Shown here piece after piece: positions 36,619-45,718 of a stretch of 64,000 bases of DNA. The number at the start of each line of letters is the position of its first letter. Within the stretch, counting starts at the first letter, position 1. Where the stretch lies: the NCBI GenBank assembly GCA_023413555.1, contig JAEZPG010000056.1, positions 1 to 64,000 on the forward strand, given 5' to 3'. The notes beneath the pieces were generated by a model. It saw only the letters and a list, made by a program, of their open reading frames with translations. It did not search any database and was not told the origin of the DNA. This DNA comes from Bacillota bacterium. GTDB taxonomy: Bacteria; Bacillota; Clostridia; Lachnospirales; Lachnospiraceae. The position numbers and the translations under genes are program-made.

Positions 36619-38031
36619 TTAATTTTCATCATCCCAAGAAAACCTATGGATATCAAAAGATTCTGCTACACAGGCTCTTGCCTCTTGCAGGGTATGAAAC
36701 TCTCCACTATGTATCATTTGGGCTAATAGATTCCCAATCGCTGTTGCCTCTGCAGGACCAGCATCCACGTTAATTCCTGTATATCTAGCAGTCAATTGGT
36801 TTAGGTATGCAGCCTTTGATCCACCACCAATCACATGAATACTATCATATTTGAATCCCATCAGCTCTTCTATTTCCTTTAGTTTGTCGGCATAGCAGTG
36901 AGCAAGGCTGTTATATACCACTGAAGCAAGTTCATATAGTGTCTCGGGAACTTGTTGATTTGACTTTCTACAATACTCTTTGATTGCAGTAACCATACTT
37001 TTTGGAGAAAGGAAACTGGTATCCTGACAATCAACAATAGAATCAATACTTTCCATGGATGCTCTTTGACATAACTCCCCATATTCCATAGTTGGAGCAA
37101 GCTCTTTTCTTACCGATTGAATCATCCAGAGGCCCATAATATTGGTTAGATAAGTATACCTTCCCTGGTAACCTCCTTCATTGGTGAAATTAGCTTTCAT
37201 ACTCCTCATAGAACAGTTCGGTTCCATCAGTTCTACTCCCATTAAAGACCATGTTCCGGAACTAATATAGCATATATTCTCTTCATTGGAAGGCACTGCC
37301 ATAATGGCTGCCGATGTATCATGAGAAGGTGGTAAAACAACTTTGCAGTTATATCCTACTGCCTTTACAACCTCGTCTCGTAAAGAACCTATGACGGTCC
37401 CCGGCATACAAACTTTTTGGAACAATTTCCTAGGAAAGCCCAGTTTTTCAATCAATTCATAGTCCCAATTTTTTGTTCTAACATCTATCAGCTGACTTGT
37501 TGTCGCTTCTGTATACTCCTGTACTTTGTTACCACATAGTTTAAAATGTAAATAGTCAGGCATCATGAGTAAAGTTTCTGCAGAATCTAAATACTCAGGC
37601 TGTTGCTTCTTAACTGCCATCAATTGATAGATGGTGTTATACATTGCCTTTAGTATTCCAGTTCTAGCATACAACTCCTCCTCATTGATGATACGATAAA
37701 CTTCTTTGTCCATATTCTCCGTTCTATGGTCTCGATATCCTACAGCCTGGCCAAGAATTTGATCATTACCATCAAGAAGTACAAAATCAACACCCCAAGT
37801 ATCTATTCCTACACTCTCAGGCACCTTCCCTAACTCAGCACATCTTCTCATTCCTTCAAGTATCTCACTAAACAGTCTTTCAGTATCCCAGCAAAGTTTT
37901 CCTTCTTTATCTTCCATTCCATTCCAGAATCGATAAACTTCCTCAAGTACTATTTTATTCTCTCTTACACATCCTAATATGTGCCTTCCACTGGATGCCC
38001 CAATATCAATCGCAAGAAAATACTTCTCCAT
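36619..38031 (-). CDS. Rhamnulokinase/fuculokinase-family kinase
   Basis: A 470-residue FGGY-family sugar kinase. Motifs include IDIGASSGR (residues 6-14), the PPSHDTSAAIMAVPS segment (near 238) and SGTWSLMGVE (near 258); the C-terminal ATP-binding domain holds IHVIGGGSKAAYLNQLTA. By sequence it is closest to rhamnulokinase RhaB, but it sits with L-fucose isomerase and FucU, so it may phosphorylate L-fuculose. It is the last gene of the importer operon, 13 bases after the unknown gene. Confidence 0.87.
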   Translation of the reverse strand: MEKYFLAIDIGASSGRHILGCVRENKIVLEEVYRFWNGMEDKEGKLCWDTERLFSEILEGMRRCAELGKVPESVGIDTWGVDFVLLDGNDQILGQAVGYRDHRTENMDKEVYRIINEEELYARTGILKAMYNTIYQLMAVKKQQPEYLDSAETLLMMPDYLHFKLCGNKVQEYTEATTSQLIDVRTKNWDYELIEKLGFPRKLFQKVCMPGTVIGSLRDEVVKAVGYNCKVVLPPSHDTSAAIMAVPSNEENICYISSGTWSLMGVELMEPNCSMRSMKANFTNEGGYQGRYTYLTNIMGLWMIQSVRKELAPTMEYGELCQRASMESIDSIVDCQDTSFLSPKSMVTAIKEYCRKSNQQVPETLYELASVVYNSLAHCYADKLKEIEELMGFKYDSIHVIGGGSKAAYLNQLTARYTGINVDAGPAEATAIGNLLAQMIHSGEFHTLQEARACVAESFDIHRFSWDDEN

Positions 38032-38043
38032 CGTATATTCCTC

Positions 38044-38481
38044 CTAAAATATGCCAAATATTTTTCCTCTAAATGAATTATAAATTTTATCATAATCTGC
38101 ATATCTTATTGAGCTATCTTTAAATTTGGTACCCCATTCCTTACAAATACCTTCTGCTACCAAATCAACATACTCACTTTTTTTCATAAGAATTGCAGGA
38201 AATACATAATAAATCATGAAGAAATTCAGATCTGCTTGGGTACAACCTTTGATTTTACCTTTTTTTGAAAAACATTTGTACACCCTATCCGTAAATATTT
38301 CTGCTATTTTCTTAGATGCTTCTTCATGATTATCTTCCTTTTCCACGTACTCTACCATTTCACAGAAGAAATGACCATGATTCTTACAGAACTCATCCAT
38401 ATTCTTTTTATAAGTAGGCTTTTTTAATTTTTTCATCATAATGGTCATATCATCAAAGATTGCTTCTACATGATCTAACAT
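38044..38481 (-). CDS. Unknown protein in fucose operon
   Basis: A 145-residue helical, lysine-rich soluble protein with six cysteines or so scattered (among them C33, C40, C94). No family or motif was recognised. It lies between the FucU mutarotase gene and the kinase gene, with typical operon spacing (25 and 12 bases) and its own good ribosome site (AGGAGG). Conservation in other fucose operons would point to a new pathway or regulatory role. Confidence 0.75.
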   Translation of the reverse strand: MLDHVEAIFDDMTIMMKKLKKPTYKKNMDEFCKNHGHFFCEMVEYVEKEDNHEEASKKIAEIFTDRVYKCFSKKGKIKGCTQADLNFFMIYYVFPAILMKKSEYVDLVAEGICKEWGTKFKDSSIRYADYDKIYNSFRGKIFGIF

Positions 38482-38505
38482 ATAATTCCTCCTAATTCCT
38501 GTACA

Positions 38506-38946
38506 TTATTCTGTAACTACACCCTTTTGTAACATTACATTTGCATATAATGCAGTTTCTCCTGTTGCTACTATGGCATAGGCCGTCTTCGCTTGCTCGT
38601 AAAATTTAAATCGTTCCACCCCACCAATAGCTTTTTCCCCTCTAGAATCATGTTTGTTTACGATTTCTTTATAGGTATCCCAAATTGGAGTTTCCACATT
38701 ATCCCCAGGCATAACCTCCATTAAATTAACAGGATACTCCACATAGGTATCTAATGGAAAAACCTGAAGTATAGCATCCAGAATTTCAGGTACTCCATGT
38801 CCATCACAACGGATTACAATAGAATCCTTTCCTATGGATTCCGCTGGAAAATTACCATCAGAAATAATAATTCTATCACTATGCCCCATTTCAGCAAGAA
38901 CTTTTAATAGTTCTGGTGAGAGGATTTTTGGTATTCCTTTAAGCAT
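38506..38946 (-). CDS. fucU: L-fucose mutarotase, RbsD/FucU family
   Basis: A 146-residue RbsD/FucU-family mutarotase, which converts alpha and beta anomers of the sugar. The N-terminus has the family motif LAEMGHSDRIIISDGNFP (about residues 16-33) with the catalytic His and Asp, and the tail TGETALYANVMLQKGVV closes the fold. The fucose assignment comes from the neighbouring isomerase; ribose would be an alternative. It follows the binding-protein gene after a hairpin. Confidence 0.92.
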   Translation of the reverse strand: MLKGIPKILSPELLKVLAEMGHSDRIIISDGNFPAESIGKDSIVIRCDGHGVPEILDAILQVFPLDTYVEYPVNLMEVMPGDNVETPIWDTYKEIVNKHDSRGEKAIGGVERFKFYEQAKTAYAIVATGETALYANVMLQKGVVTE

Positions 38947-38979
38947 ATCTTACCCTCCATTAATTATTATGTTTTAAGA

Positions 38980-39008
38980 AAGGGATCGGTAAATAATCCC
39001 GACCCCTT
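38980..39008 (-). other. Intergenic hairpin between binding protein and fucU
   Basis: AAGGG-TCGG pairs with CCGA-CCCTT, with a single mismatch. It lies about 45 bases after the binding-protein stop and would favour a higher level of the upstream message; this is inferred by analogy with the other binding-protein hairpin. Confidence 0.55.
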
Positions 39009-39052
39009 GTATTTACAAATTACAATTTCTGATTATTACTTATGCACGTAAA

Positions 39053-40228
39053 TTAGTCATAAAGGTTAGGAGCTATAGATTCGTCTTCCATATTATCCTT
39101 GTTGTACCAATAACCCTGTGTAGGAACATCTTCTACTTTTTCCCCTTTTGCAATACTTACAAGAACATCAACAGTAGTAATACCCATTGCTAAAGGAGAC
39201 TGAGTAACAGCACCAAACATAGTACCGCTCTTAATTGCACCCTTGATAACAGAACCAGCATCAAAACCTGCTGCTAAAATCTTGCTAGCAGGATCACTTC
39301 CTAATACATCTAAGTTCTCGTTTGCAGTAAGGATACCCTCAGCAGCAACCTGGTTTGAACCAAAGATACCAATTGTATCAGATTTGTTAAGAATAACGGA
39401 AGCTTCTGTTGCACATAATTCAACCGTTGTCTGTGCAGGAACTGCTACTTCAATAATAATATCAGCAGTTTTCTCATCTCCAGCATCTTTACACTTGCTA
39501 ACATAGTAATCGTTACCGATAACAGCTACTTTTTTACCATCAGCAGTTGCAAGTTCGATAATCTTATCAATGAATCCAAGACCACGGCTTGTAATAGATT
39601 CAGAAGTAGCTTCTTGGTTTACTTCACCGATTCTTACAGGAGCTTTTGCAGATGCAATTTTATCCTTTAATGCGTTGTAAAGATTTTCAGCTGCTGTTGC
39701 ACCAGCACCTCTATTATCAGTTGCTACTGTTGAATATACGGATCCTTCTGGAGCGTTAGGAATTGCAGAGTCAAAACATACTACTGGAATCTTCTTTTCC
39801 ATAGCTGTTTGTAGTGCATCAAGACATGCATCCTGATCCGATGCAGCAAGACCGATGCCATTTGGAGCATTGTTAATAGCATTGTTTAACATGTTTACCT
39901 GATCAGCGATATCAGACTCAGCGTTTGGCCCAGTACAATTAACCTTTACACCAAGTTTTTCAGCTTCCTGGTTTACACCTTTAACAGCTGCTTGCCAGTA
40001 TGATGACTGATAACTCTTTACGATGATTTCAAACTTTAAGTCACTAGTATCTGGAGCTGTAGAATCATCTGGTTTTGTAGAATCATCTGGTTTTGTAGAA
40101 TCAACTGGAGAAGTCTTTGGTGTATCTGTCTTCTTTGCGTCGTCAGGCTCATTCTTTTTACCACATCCAGCTAACATTGTAGCTACCATTGCAATAACCA
40201 TGATTGTTGCTAAAAATCTTTTTTTCAT
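39053..40228 (-). CDS. Sugar-binding lipoprotein, RbsB-like
   Basis: A 391-residue periplasmic-binding-protein-like (type 1) lipoprotein. The lipobox LAGC gives the lipid Cys at residue 22. A linker of repeated DDSTKP (residues about 46-62, also seen as DNA repeats) leads to the two-domain sugar-binding fold (QVNMLNNAINNAPNGIGLAASDQDACLDAL and VCFDSAIPNA). The importer operon and neighbours suggest L-fucose or a similar deoxy-sugar. AGGAGGATGAG lies before the ATG. Confidence 0.92.
   Translation of the reverse strand: MKKRFLATIMVIAMVATMLAGCGKKNEPDDAKKTDTPKTSPVDSTKPDDSTKPDDSTAPDTSDLKFEIIVKSYQSSYWQAAVKGVNQEAEKLGVKVNCTGPNAESDIADQVNMLNNAINNAPNGIGLAASDQDACLDALQTAMEKKIPVVCFDSAIPNAPEGSVYSTVATDNRGAGATAAENLYNALKDKIASAKAPVRIGEVNQEATSESITSRGLGFIDKIIELATADGKKVAVIGNDYYVSKCKDAGDEKTADIIIEVAVPAQTTVELCATEASVILNKSDTIGIFGSNQVAAEGILTANENLDVLGSDPASKILAAGFDAGSVIKGAIKSGTMFGAVTQSPLAMGITTVDVLVSIAKGEKVEDVPTQGYWYNKDNMEDESIAPNLYD
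40059..40108 (-). repeat. 18-base tandem repeats encoding the DDSTKP linker
   Basis: Two full copies of an 18-base unit and a partial third encode the DDSTKP linker of the binding lipoprotein, so the linker length could change by slippage. Confidence 0.75.
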
Positions 40229-40306
40229 TTCTCATCCTCCTTGAAAATTGGTTATTAGATTTTATATGTAAACCGCTCACACGGCTTCATATCACTAGGT
40301 TTTAGA

Positions 40307-41311
40307 TTAAGCTTTCTCTTTTTTCTTTTTTATAATATCAATTAGCACTGCTACGATTAGTACAAATCCAGTTATAATCTGCTGCCAGTTTGCCTGTAAA
40401 CCGATGTATGGAAGACCTGTCTTCAAAAGACATATTACAAATACACCAATAAGTGATCCTCCGATTGATCCGGCTCCGCCTGATGCAGAAACACCACCAA
40501 TGATTGCACCGCCAATTGCTTCTAGCTCAAAGCCTGCACCAGTTCCTGGTTGGACTGTTGAGAATACTGCAGAATAAGCAACTCCTGCAAATCCGGCAAA
40601 AAGCCCGGAAATCACATATGCCATAATGTGATAGAATTTTACATTAATACCAGATAAAATAGTTGCTTCCTTATTACTTCCAATAGCAATGGTATATCTA
40701 CCAACCTTAGTATGATTCAAGATAAAACTCATAATGATAACTAAAATAAGAATCCATAAAAATCCTATTGGAATTTTTGTACCATTGATTGTCATTTTAA
40801 AGATATTTCTAAACCAACTTCCTTCTGAACCAACTGTAGGCCAAGAAACACCATATCCGCTAGCACAAAGGGAACCAAGTCCTCTGGTTATCATACATGT
40901 ACAAAGTGTTGCCAGAAACGGTGGAAGATTCATAATAGCAATTAAAATACCATTTAACACACCAATTACAACACCAAATAAGATAGCAACAACAATACCC
41001 GCTCCTGTTGGCCAACCGCTATGTACAATTAAATATCCTCCGGCTAAGGAATAGCAAACCAAACCGGTACCGATGGATAAATCAACACCTCCTGTAATCA
41101 GAGGAAATGTAACACCAATAGCCATCAACGCGATATAGTAGGAGTAATCAAGAATACTCATTACTGTTGTATACTTACGAAAGTCTGGACTCATAACACT
41201 GAAGAATGCAAATAATGCGATTACGACTAGGAGTACAATAATTTTTTGACCTCCAAGTTTAGATACCATTGATTTATTTTTTGAAAGTGACATACTAACA
41301 TCTTTACTCAT
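40307..41311 (-). CDS. Sugar ABC permease, RbsC-like (second copy)
   Basis: A 334-residue permease of the ribose/galactose type, with 8-10 membrane helices and the family motif GGVDLSIG (near 75). It ends in a lysine-rich tail. It differs clearly from the second permease in the same operon (42871-43842), so the importer probably uses a heterodimer. It starts with a good AGGGGGG site and lies between the ATPase and binding-protein genes. Confidence 0.92.
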   Translation of the reverse strand: MSKDVSMSLSKNKSMVSKLGGQKIIVLLVVIALFAFFSVMSPDFRKYTTVMSILDYSYYIALMAIGVTFPLITGGVDLSIGTGLVCYSLAGGYLIVHSGWPTGAGIVVAILFGVVIGVLNGILIAIMNLPPFLATLCTCMITRGLGSLCASGYGVSWPTVGSEGSWFRNIFKMTINGTKIPIGFLWILILVIIMSFILNHTKVGRYTIAIGSNKEATILSGINVKFYHIMAYVISGLFAGFAGVAYSAVFSTVQPGTGAGFELEAIGGAIIGGVSASGGAGSIGGSLIGVFVICLLKTGLPYIGLQANWQQIITGFVLIVAVLIDIIKKKKEKA

Positions 41312-41321
41312 GTTTTCCCCC

Positions 41322-42818
41322 CTAACTTATCTCTCGTGTAGCCATGTTCATAATGCTTTCTTGGGAGGCTTCTTCAATACTAACCTCTCCTGTCTTCTGG
41401 CCTTCACGCATGACTATAATACGGTCACTCATTCTAAGTATTTCATTCATTTCAGAAGAAATCATGATTATAGATTTTCCTTCTTCAGTTAACCTGTTCA
41501 TCAGTTTGTAAATCTCGCTCTTTGCTCCAACATCGATCCCTCTTGTTGGTTCATCAAAAATTAATATATTACAATTCTTAATCAGCCACTTAGCAATAAC
41601 AACTTTTTGCTGATTACCACCAGAAAGATTAACTAGTAATTGCTCCGTACTCGGTGTCTTAATTGCGAGGGAGTCAACATACTCTTTTGTAACCCTCTGC
41701 TCTTCCTTCTTATTGATAAAGATGCCTTTCATATAGTTTTCCAGACATACTAAAGTGGCATTCTCAGCAACTGATTTCTGTACAACAACACCATATCGCT
41801 TTCGGTCTTCAGACAGATAACCAATACCATGTTTCACAGCATCCTGAGGAGTATTTATAATAACCTTCTCCCCATTAATATAGATATCTCCACTTTCCTT
41901 CTCATCAGCACCAAAGATTGCTCTTGCTGTCTCTGTTCGTCCAGCACCCATTAAGCCAGAAAATCCAAGAATCTCACCTTTTCTCAACTCAAAGCTAACA
42001 TCTTGTACCATCTTTCCTGCATTCAGGTGTTCTACTTTTAAAACAACTGGTGCATCTGGTGCTACCATACTTTTGGTCTTTGGTTCCTCGTAGATTACAC
42101 GACCAACCATCATATTAACTATGTCATTCTTTGTACAATCGGCTGTTACCAAAGTTCCTACATAAGCACCATCACGCATTACAGTAACACGATCTGTAAT
42201 GACTTTAATCTCGTCCATTCTGTGTGAGATATACACTATGGCTAATTGTTGTTCTCTTAAATCCTGAATAATCTTAAATAAATCCTCAATTTCCTTTTCA
42301 GTAAGAGCTGCGGATGGCTCATCAAAAATAATAACCTTAGCATCATGTGAGATCGCCTTAGCAATTTCGCACATCTGTTGCTTACCAACTGTAAGATTGC
42401 TCATTGTTTCCGTTGGATCAATATCAATATGTAGTCTATCAAAAAGCTTTTTTGCTTCCTGATTCATCTTTTTATCATCGATTTTAATTCCTTTTTTGAA
42501 CTCTCGGCCAATAAAGATATTCTGAGCAACTGTCAGATGTCCCAGCATGTTCAACTCCTGATGCACAATTACAATACCTGCATCTTGAGCTTCTCTGGTA
42601 TTATTGAAGTTAACTTCTTTGCCTTCATAAATCATAGTGCCAGAGTCCTTCGTATAGATGCCTGTCATTACTTTCATTAATGTAGATTTACCAGCACCAT
42701 TCTCTCCCATCAGGGCATGAACCTCGCCCTTATTTAAATCAAAATTAACGTGATCTAACGCATGTACGCCAGGGAAAGATTTATCTATTTCTTTCAATGT
42801 TAAAATTACATCGCCCAT
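41322..42818 (-). CDS. Sugar ABC ATPase, RbsA/MglA-like, double domain
   Basis: A 498-residue fused ATPase with two nucleotide-binding domains. The first has GENGAGKST and NLTVGKQQM; the second is shorter, with GLMGAGRTE and NLSGGNQQK, and a second Walker B (ILIFDEPTRG). The first Walker B is VIIFDEPSAAL. It energises import by the two permeases. The second domain lacks a perfect Walker A lysine (GLMGAGRTE), which is usual in this family. Confidence 0.94.
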   Translation of the reverse strand: MGDVILTLKEIDKSFPGVHALDHVNFDLNKGEVHALMGENGAGKSTLMKVMTGIYTKDSGTMIYEGKEVNFNNTREAQDAGIVIVHQELNMLGHLTVAQNIFIGREFKKGIKIDDKKMNQEAKKLFDRLHIDIDPTETMSNLTVGKQQMCEIAKAISHDAKVIIFDEPSAALTEKEIEDLFKIIQDLREQQLAIVYISHRMDEIKVITDRVTVMRDGAYVGTLVTADCTKNDIVNMMVGRVIYEEPKTKSMVAPDAPVVLKVEHLNAGKMVQDVSFELRKGEILGFSGLMGAGRTETARAIFGADEKESGDIYINGEKVIINTPQDAVKHGIGYLSEDRKRYGVVVQKSVAENATLVCLENYMKGIFINKKEEQRVTKEYVDSLAIKTPSTEQLLVNLSGGNQQKVVIAKWLIKNCNILIFDEPTRGIDVGAKSEIYKLMNRLTEEGKSIIMISSEMNEILRMSDRIIVMREGQKTGEVSIEEASQESIMNMATREIS

Positions 42819-42870
42819 TCTATTACCTTCACCTTTCTATTTCGACCTAGCCTTAATTCGTGCTTCATCA

Positions 42871-43842
42871 TTAATTTTTTCTGCGTCTTGCAATAACATC
42901 TGCATAAACAGCTACAATAACAATAAGACCTGTAATTATGAGCTGATAATCCTTTGTAAAGCCTAACGCCAAAATACCCTCTTGAAGAAGAGCAATGATA
43001 AATACACCAATTACCGTACCACCAATTGAAGCTAGTCCTCCTGCCATGGACGTACCGCCCATAACACAGCCTGCAATTGCCTCATTGTTATATTGGTCAC
43101 CATAACCAGGTTGAACTGTTGTATATGCAGCTACAAAGAAAATAGCAGCGATACCAACTAAGGCTCCGCAGATTATATAAGCAAGCATTTCCCATTTCTT
43201 AACATTAACACCTGATAATCTTACGGCTTCTTTGTTACTTCCAAGACTTAATATATAACGACCTGCTCTTGTTTTATTTAAAATGATGCTACAAATTACA
43301 GCAAATAATAAGAAAACAACTAAACCTACAGGAAAATCCCCCACCTTTACAAGGTTACGGAACCATCCACCATCTGCATTTCCCTGAGGCCAGCTTACGG
43401 ATTGAGTTTTTGTAAATACCGAAGCAACACCTTTAGCAATATTCATAGTAGCCATGGAAACTATAAACGGTGGTACTGACCAGTAGGATGCTAAGTATCC
43501 ATTAAATATTCCATATACTGTACCAACTAGAATACTTATGATTAAACAAAGCAATACTGGTAAATGAAAATGTGTTAAGCAATACCCAGAAACAAGTGCT
43601 GAGCAGAACATAACTGGTCCGATGGAAAAATCTATTCCACCTGTAGCAATTACAAACGTTACACCAAGTGACAAAAATCCGAGAAAATAGGCATAATTGA
43701 GTGCGCTTAGGATTCTTGGTAAACCTGCAAAATTAGTACTTGTCAAACTAAAAAGCAAATACATCAGTATTAGCACACCGCATAACACAATCCTGTTAAA
43801 CCCGAGTTTTTTTACAATTGGATTTTGTTTCATTCTTTCCAA
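42871..43842 (-). CDS. Sugar ABC permease, RbsC-like (first gene of operon)
   Basis: A 323-residue ribose-type permease with about 8-10 membrane helices and GGIDFSIG near residue 67. Its start is a TTG at 43842 with AGGAGG seven bases upstream; the ATG three codons later would be 16 bases from that site. It is the first intact gene after the promoter and operator at 44095-44148. Two permeases in one operon imply a heterodimeric channel. Confidence 0.9.
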   Translation of the reverse strand: MERMKQNPIVKKLGFNRIVLCGVLILMYLLFSLTSTNFAGLPRILSALNYAYFLGFLSLGVTFVIATGGIDFSIGPVMFCSALVSGYCLTHFHLPVLLCLIISILVGTVYGIFNGYLASYWSVPPFIVSMATMNIAKGVASVFTKTQSVSWPQGNADGGWFRNLVKVGDFPVGLVVFLLFAVICSIILNKTRAGRYILSLGSNKEAVRLSGVNVKKWEMLAYIICGALVGIAAIFFVAAYTTVQPGYGDQYNNEAIAGCVMGGTSMAGGLASIGGTVIGVFIIALLQEGILALGFTKDYQLIITGLIVIVAVYADVIARRRKN

Positions 43843-43898
43843 TTTTCTTCCTCCTATTTAATACGTAGTATCAATTTCTTCCTTTACAATGAAAGCCA

Positions 43899-44042
43899 TT
43901 AAGCCTTAAAATCACTACCACATACTTTGAATTTTTCCTTCACCAAGTTGGTGACAAACTCTCTACCCCTGGTTCCATACTTCTTTGGATCAAATGTATC
44001 AGGATGTTCTTTCAGATACTCTTTGACACCAATGCCATCTGT
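43899..44042 (-). pseudogene. Remnant: C-terminus of a class II fructose-bisphosphate-type aldolase
   Basis: A 47-codon frame reads GVKEYLKEHPDTFDPKKY and then KEKFKVCGSDFKA before its stop, matching the end of class II ketose-bisphosphate aldolases. A TAG closes the frame upstream and no start or metal-binding region remains. It lies just downstream of the operon promoter, at the place of a first gene, so an internal deletion has removed the rest. It could have cleaved fuculose-1-phosphate or a similar sugar phosphate. Confidence 0.75.
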
Positions 44043-44094
44043 CTAGCCTCCCATTATGTACATAATCTTAATCATGCGAGTTTTATAAGTAGAG

Positions 44095-44110
44095 AGCGAA
44101 ACGTTTCACC
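44095..44110 (-). promoter_or_regulatory. LacI-type operator of the importer operon
   Basis: AGCGAAACGTTTCACC, a near-palindrome shared with sites at 44462 and 47587. It lies 9 bases downstream of the -10 box of the importer promoter, at the start of transcription. Confidence 0.65.
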
Positions 44111-44119
44111 CTCTACTAT

Positions 44120-44148
44120 ATTATCTACTATTTTGCATAAACTGTCAA
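44120..44148 (-). promoter_or_regulatory. Promoter of the importer operon
   Basis: TTGACA (44143-44148) and GATAAT (44120-44125) are exactly 17 bases apart, a strong sigma-A promoter. The LacI-like palindrome directly follows the -10 box. Confidence 0.75.
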
Positions 44149-44175
44149 TATCATACATATGACATCCATGGACTA

Positions 44176-44430
44176 ATTATAAGATAATATTCACCTATAC
44201 GGCATACTATTTTCCTCTCTTCTTCTGTTAATGATTCTGTTAACGTAGACTCTAAATTACTCACATATTCCATCTCATGAATAGAGAAAGGAGTTGGCCT
44301 CTGCCCTCTATGAACAGCCCACTTTAATGCTCATTTCCGTAACAGGCAGCACAGTCAAACATACGATATCCTGCCCATATGGTTCCTGCAACAGCATTTG
44401 AGACTTCCTCTGCCGTAAAACGATTAGAAC
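44176..44430 (-). pseudogene. Aldo/keto reductase relic with internal deletion and frameshift
   Basis: The first part reads FTAEEVSNAVAGTIWAGYRMFD then CAACYGNE, the N-terminal half of an aldo/keto reductase (the last including the catalytic Tyr region). Near 44329 the frame shifts and continues as ALKWAVHRGQRPTPFSIHE and SLTEEERKIV, the C-terminal part of the same family. About 180-200 residues between are missing. An operator-like palindrome at 44462 lies upstream. Confidence 0.7.
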
Positions 44431-44461
44431 TATTCACTTCCTATAAAGCTCTCCTGATTAT

Positions 44462-44480
44462 AAGCGTAACGTTTCGTATT
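44462..44480 (-). promoter_or_regulatory. Operator-like palindrome upstream of reductase relic
   Basis: AAGCGTAACGTTTCGTATT matches the operator consensus in the middle 14 bases. It precedes a TATAAT-like box and the reductase relic. A further partial palindrome (GAAGCGCTTC) lies at 44552-44561. Confidence 0.5.
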
Positions 44481-44608
44481 AGTCGAAATAAATATGCAAC
44501 AATATTATGCTGATAAATAGTTCATTATGAGAATTCCCATTCTCTAAAGGTGAAGCGCTTCGTTATTCATTAACATAATAATGTAGCTATCTTTTATGTG
44601 ATATTACC

Positions 44609-45613
44609 TTATTTTTTAAGTCTTTTAATGGAATTGCCTTCTTGTATTCTTGTACCCAACACAATTTCAACAGGCATGCCTTTCTCCTTGCCCTCAATAC
44701 GATTTAATAACAGGTCCACAGTTTTCTCACCCATTTCCTTCATAGGCTGTACCACCATATACATCCTAGGCTCTACAACATGACCAAGAATCAAATCATC
44801 AAATCCAAGTAATGAGATATCTTTAGGGCAGCTGTAACTAGATTCATTGACAGCCATAACAGCCCCTAGAGTAAGATCATAATTACTCATAAACACACTG
44901 GTTGGAGGCTTTTTCATCTCAAGTAATTCTTTCATACTTGCATATCCATATTCAATAGAGTGTCTTCCCCTCTTCTGATAGCATTCCGGTACTTCAATAC
45001 CAGCCTGCTCCACGGCATCCATAAATCCTCTATATCGCTCACAGCCTGTATATTCCTCAATACTACAGATTACAGCAATCTTTTTATGATTGTTTTCAAC
45101 CAATATATTAACTGCTCTATACGCAGCCATTCTATTGTCAATTCTCACACAGTCAATTACCGAATCTTGCAGTTTACGATCTAGAAGCACTACAGGTACC
45201 CCTGCAATCTTTGCTGGATTTAAAAATGTACTCTTTTTGGCAACGGGAATCACGATGATACCATCAACTTTTTTACTCAGTAGAAAATTAATATTTTTTG
45301 ACTCAATTTCTTCATCATATCCAGAATCACAAATTAAAAGCCCATATCCACACTTTCTTAATCGATGCGCAATATGATGAAGCAATGTTCCATTAAACAA
45401 GCTCATAATACTATAAACTACTACTCCAACCGTTCTGGTTTTATTTGTCACAAGTCCTCTTGCTATCTCATTTACCTGGTAATTTAAATCTTTTATTGCA
45501 GCCTCAATTCTCAATTTATTTTCAGGCAAAACATTTCCACCATTTAAATACTTTGATATTGTTGCTAGTGATAACCCTGTTTGTTCTTTTATATCACGTA
45601 TTGTTGCAGCCAT
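44609..45613 (-). CDS. LacI-family transcriptional regulator
   Basis: A 334-residue LacI/GalR repressor. The N-terminal helix-turn-helix is TIRDIKEQTGLSLATISKYLNGG (residues 3-25) with the hinge helix ending near 55. The rest is a sugar-binding-protein-like ligand domain. It is expected to bind the AGCGAAACGTTWCGCT palindromes and release on an inducer from the sugar pathway. AAAGGAG precedes the ATG; a TTGATA/TATATT promoter lies 46 bases upstream. Confidence 0.9.
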   Translation of the reverse strand: MAATIRDIKEQTGLSLATISKYLNGGNVLPENKLRIEAAIKDLNYQVNEIARGLVTNKTRTVGVVVYSIMSLFNGTLLHHIAHRLRKCGYGLLICDSGYDEEIESKNINFLLSKKVDGIIVIPVAKKSTFLNPAKIAGVPVVLLDRKLQDSVIDCVRIDNRMAAYRAVNILVENNHKKIAVICSIEEYTGCERYRGFMDAVEQAGIEVPECYQKRGRHSIEYGYASMKELLEMKKPPTSVFMSNYDLTLGAVMAVNESSYSCPKDISLLGFDDLILGHVVEPRMYMVVQPMKEMGEKTVDLLLNRIEGKEKGMPVEIVLGTRIQEGNSIKRLKK

Positions 45614-45658
45614 AAGTTCTCCTTTATACTTAACGCAAATACACCATGTAGTATCACC

Positions 45659-45687
45659 AATATATCATAAAATTACAAATATATCAA
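45659..45687 (-). promoter_or_regulatory. Promoter of the LacI-family gene
   Basis: TTGATA (45682-45687) and TATATT (45659-45664) are 17 bases apart and 46 bases upstream of the start. No operator-like palindrome is present, so autoregulation is not evident. Confidence 0.6.
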
Positions 45688-45718
45688 CGATATACCAATT
45701 TCTGGCCACGTGATTTAA

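Noticed and set aside
44528..44561. Hairpins and the GAAGCGCTTC palindrome as a clear fourth operator
   Set aside because: The core differs from the other three sites and it is not near a promoter; kept only as a partial match in the entry for 44462-44480.
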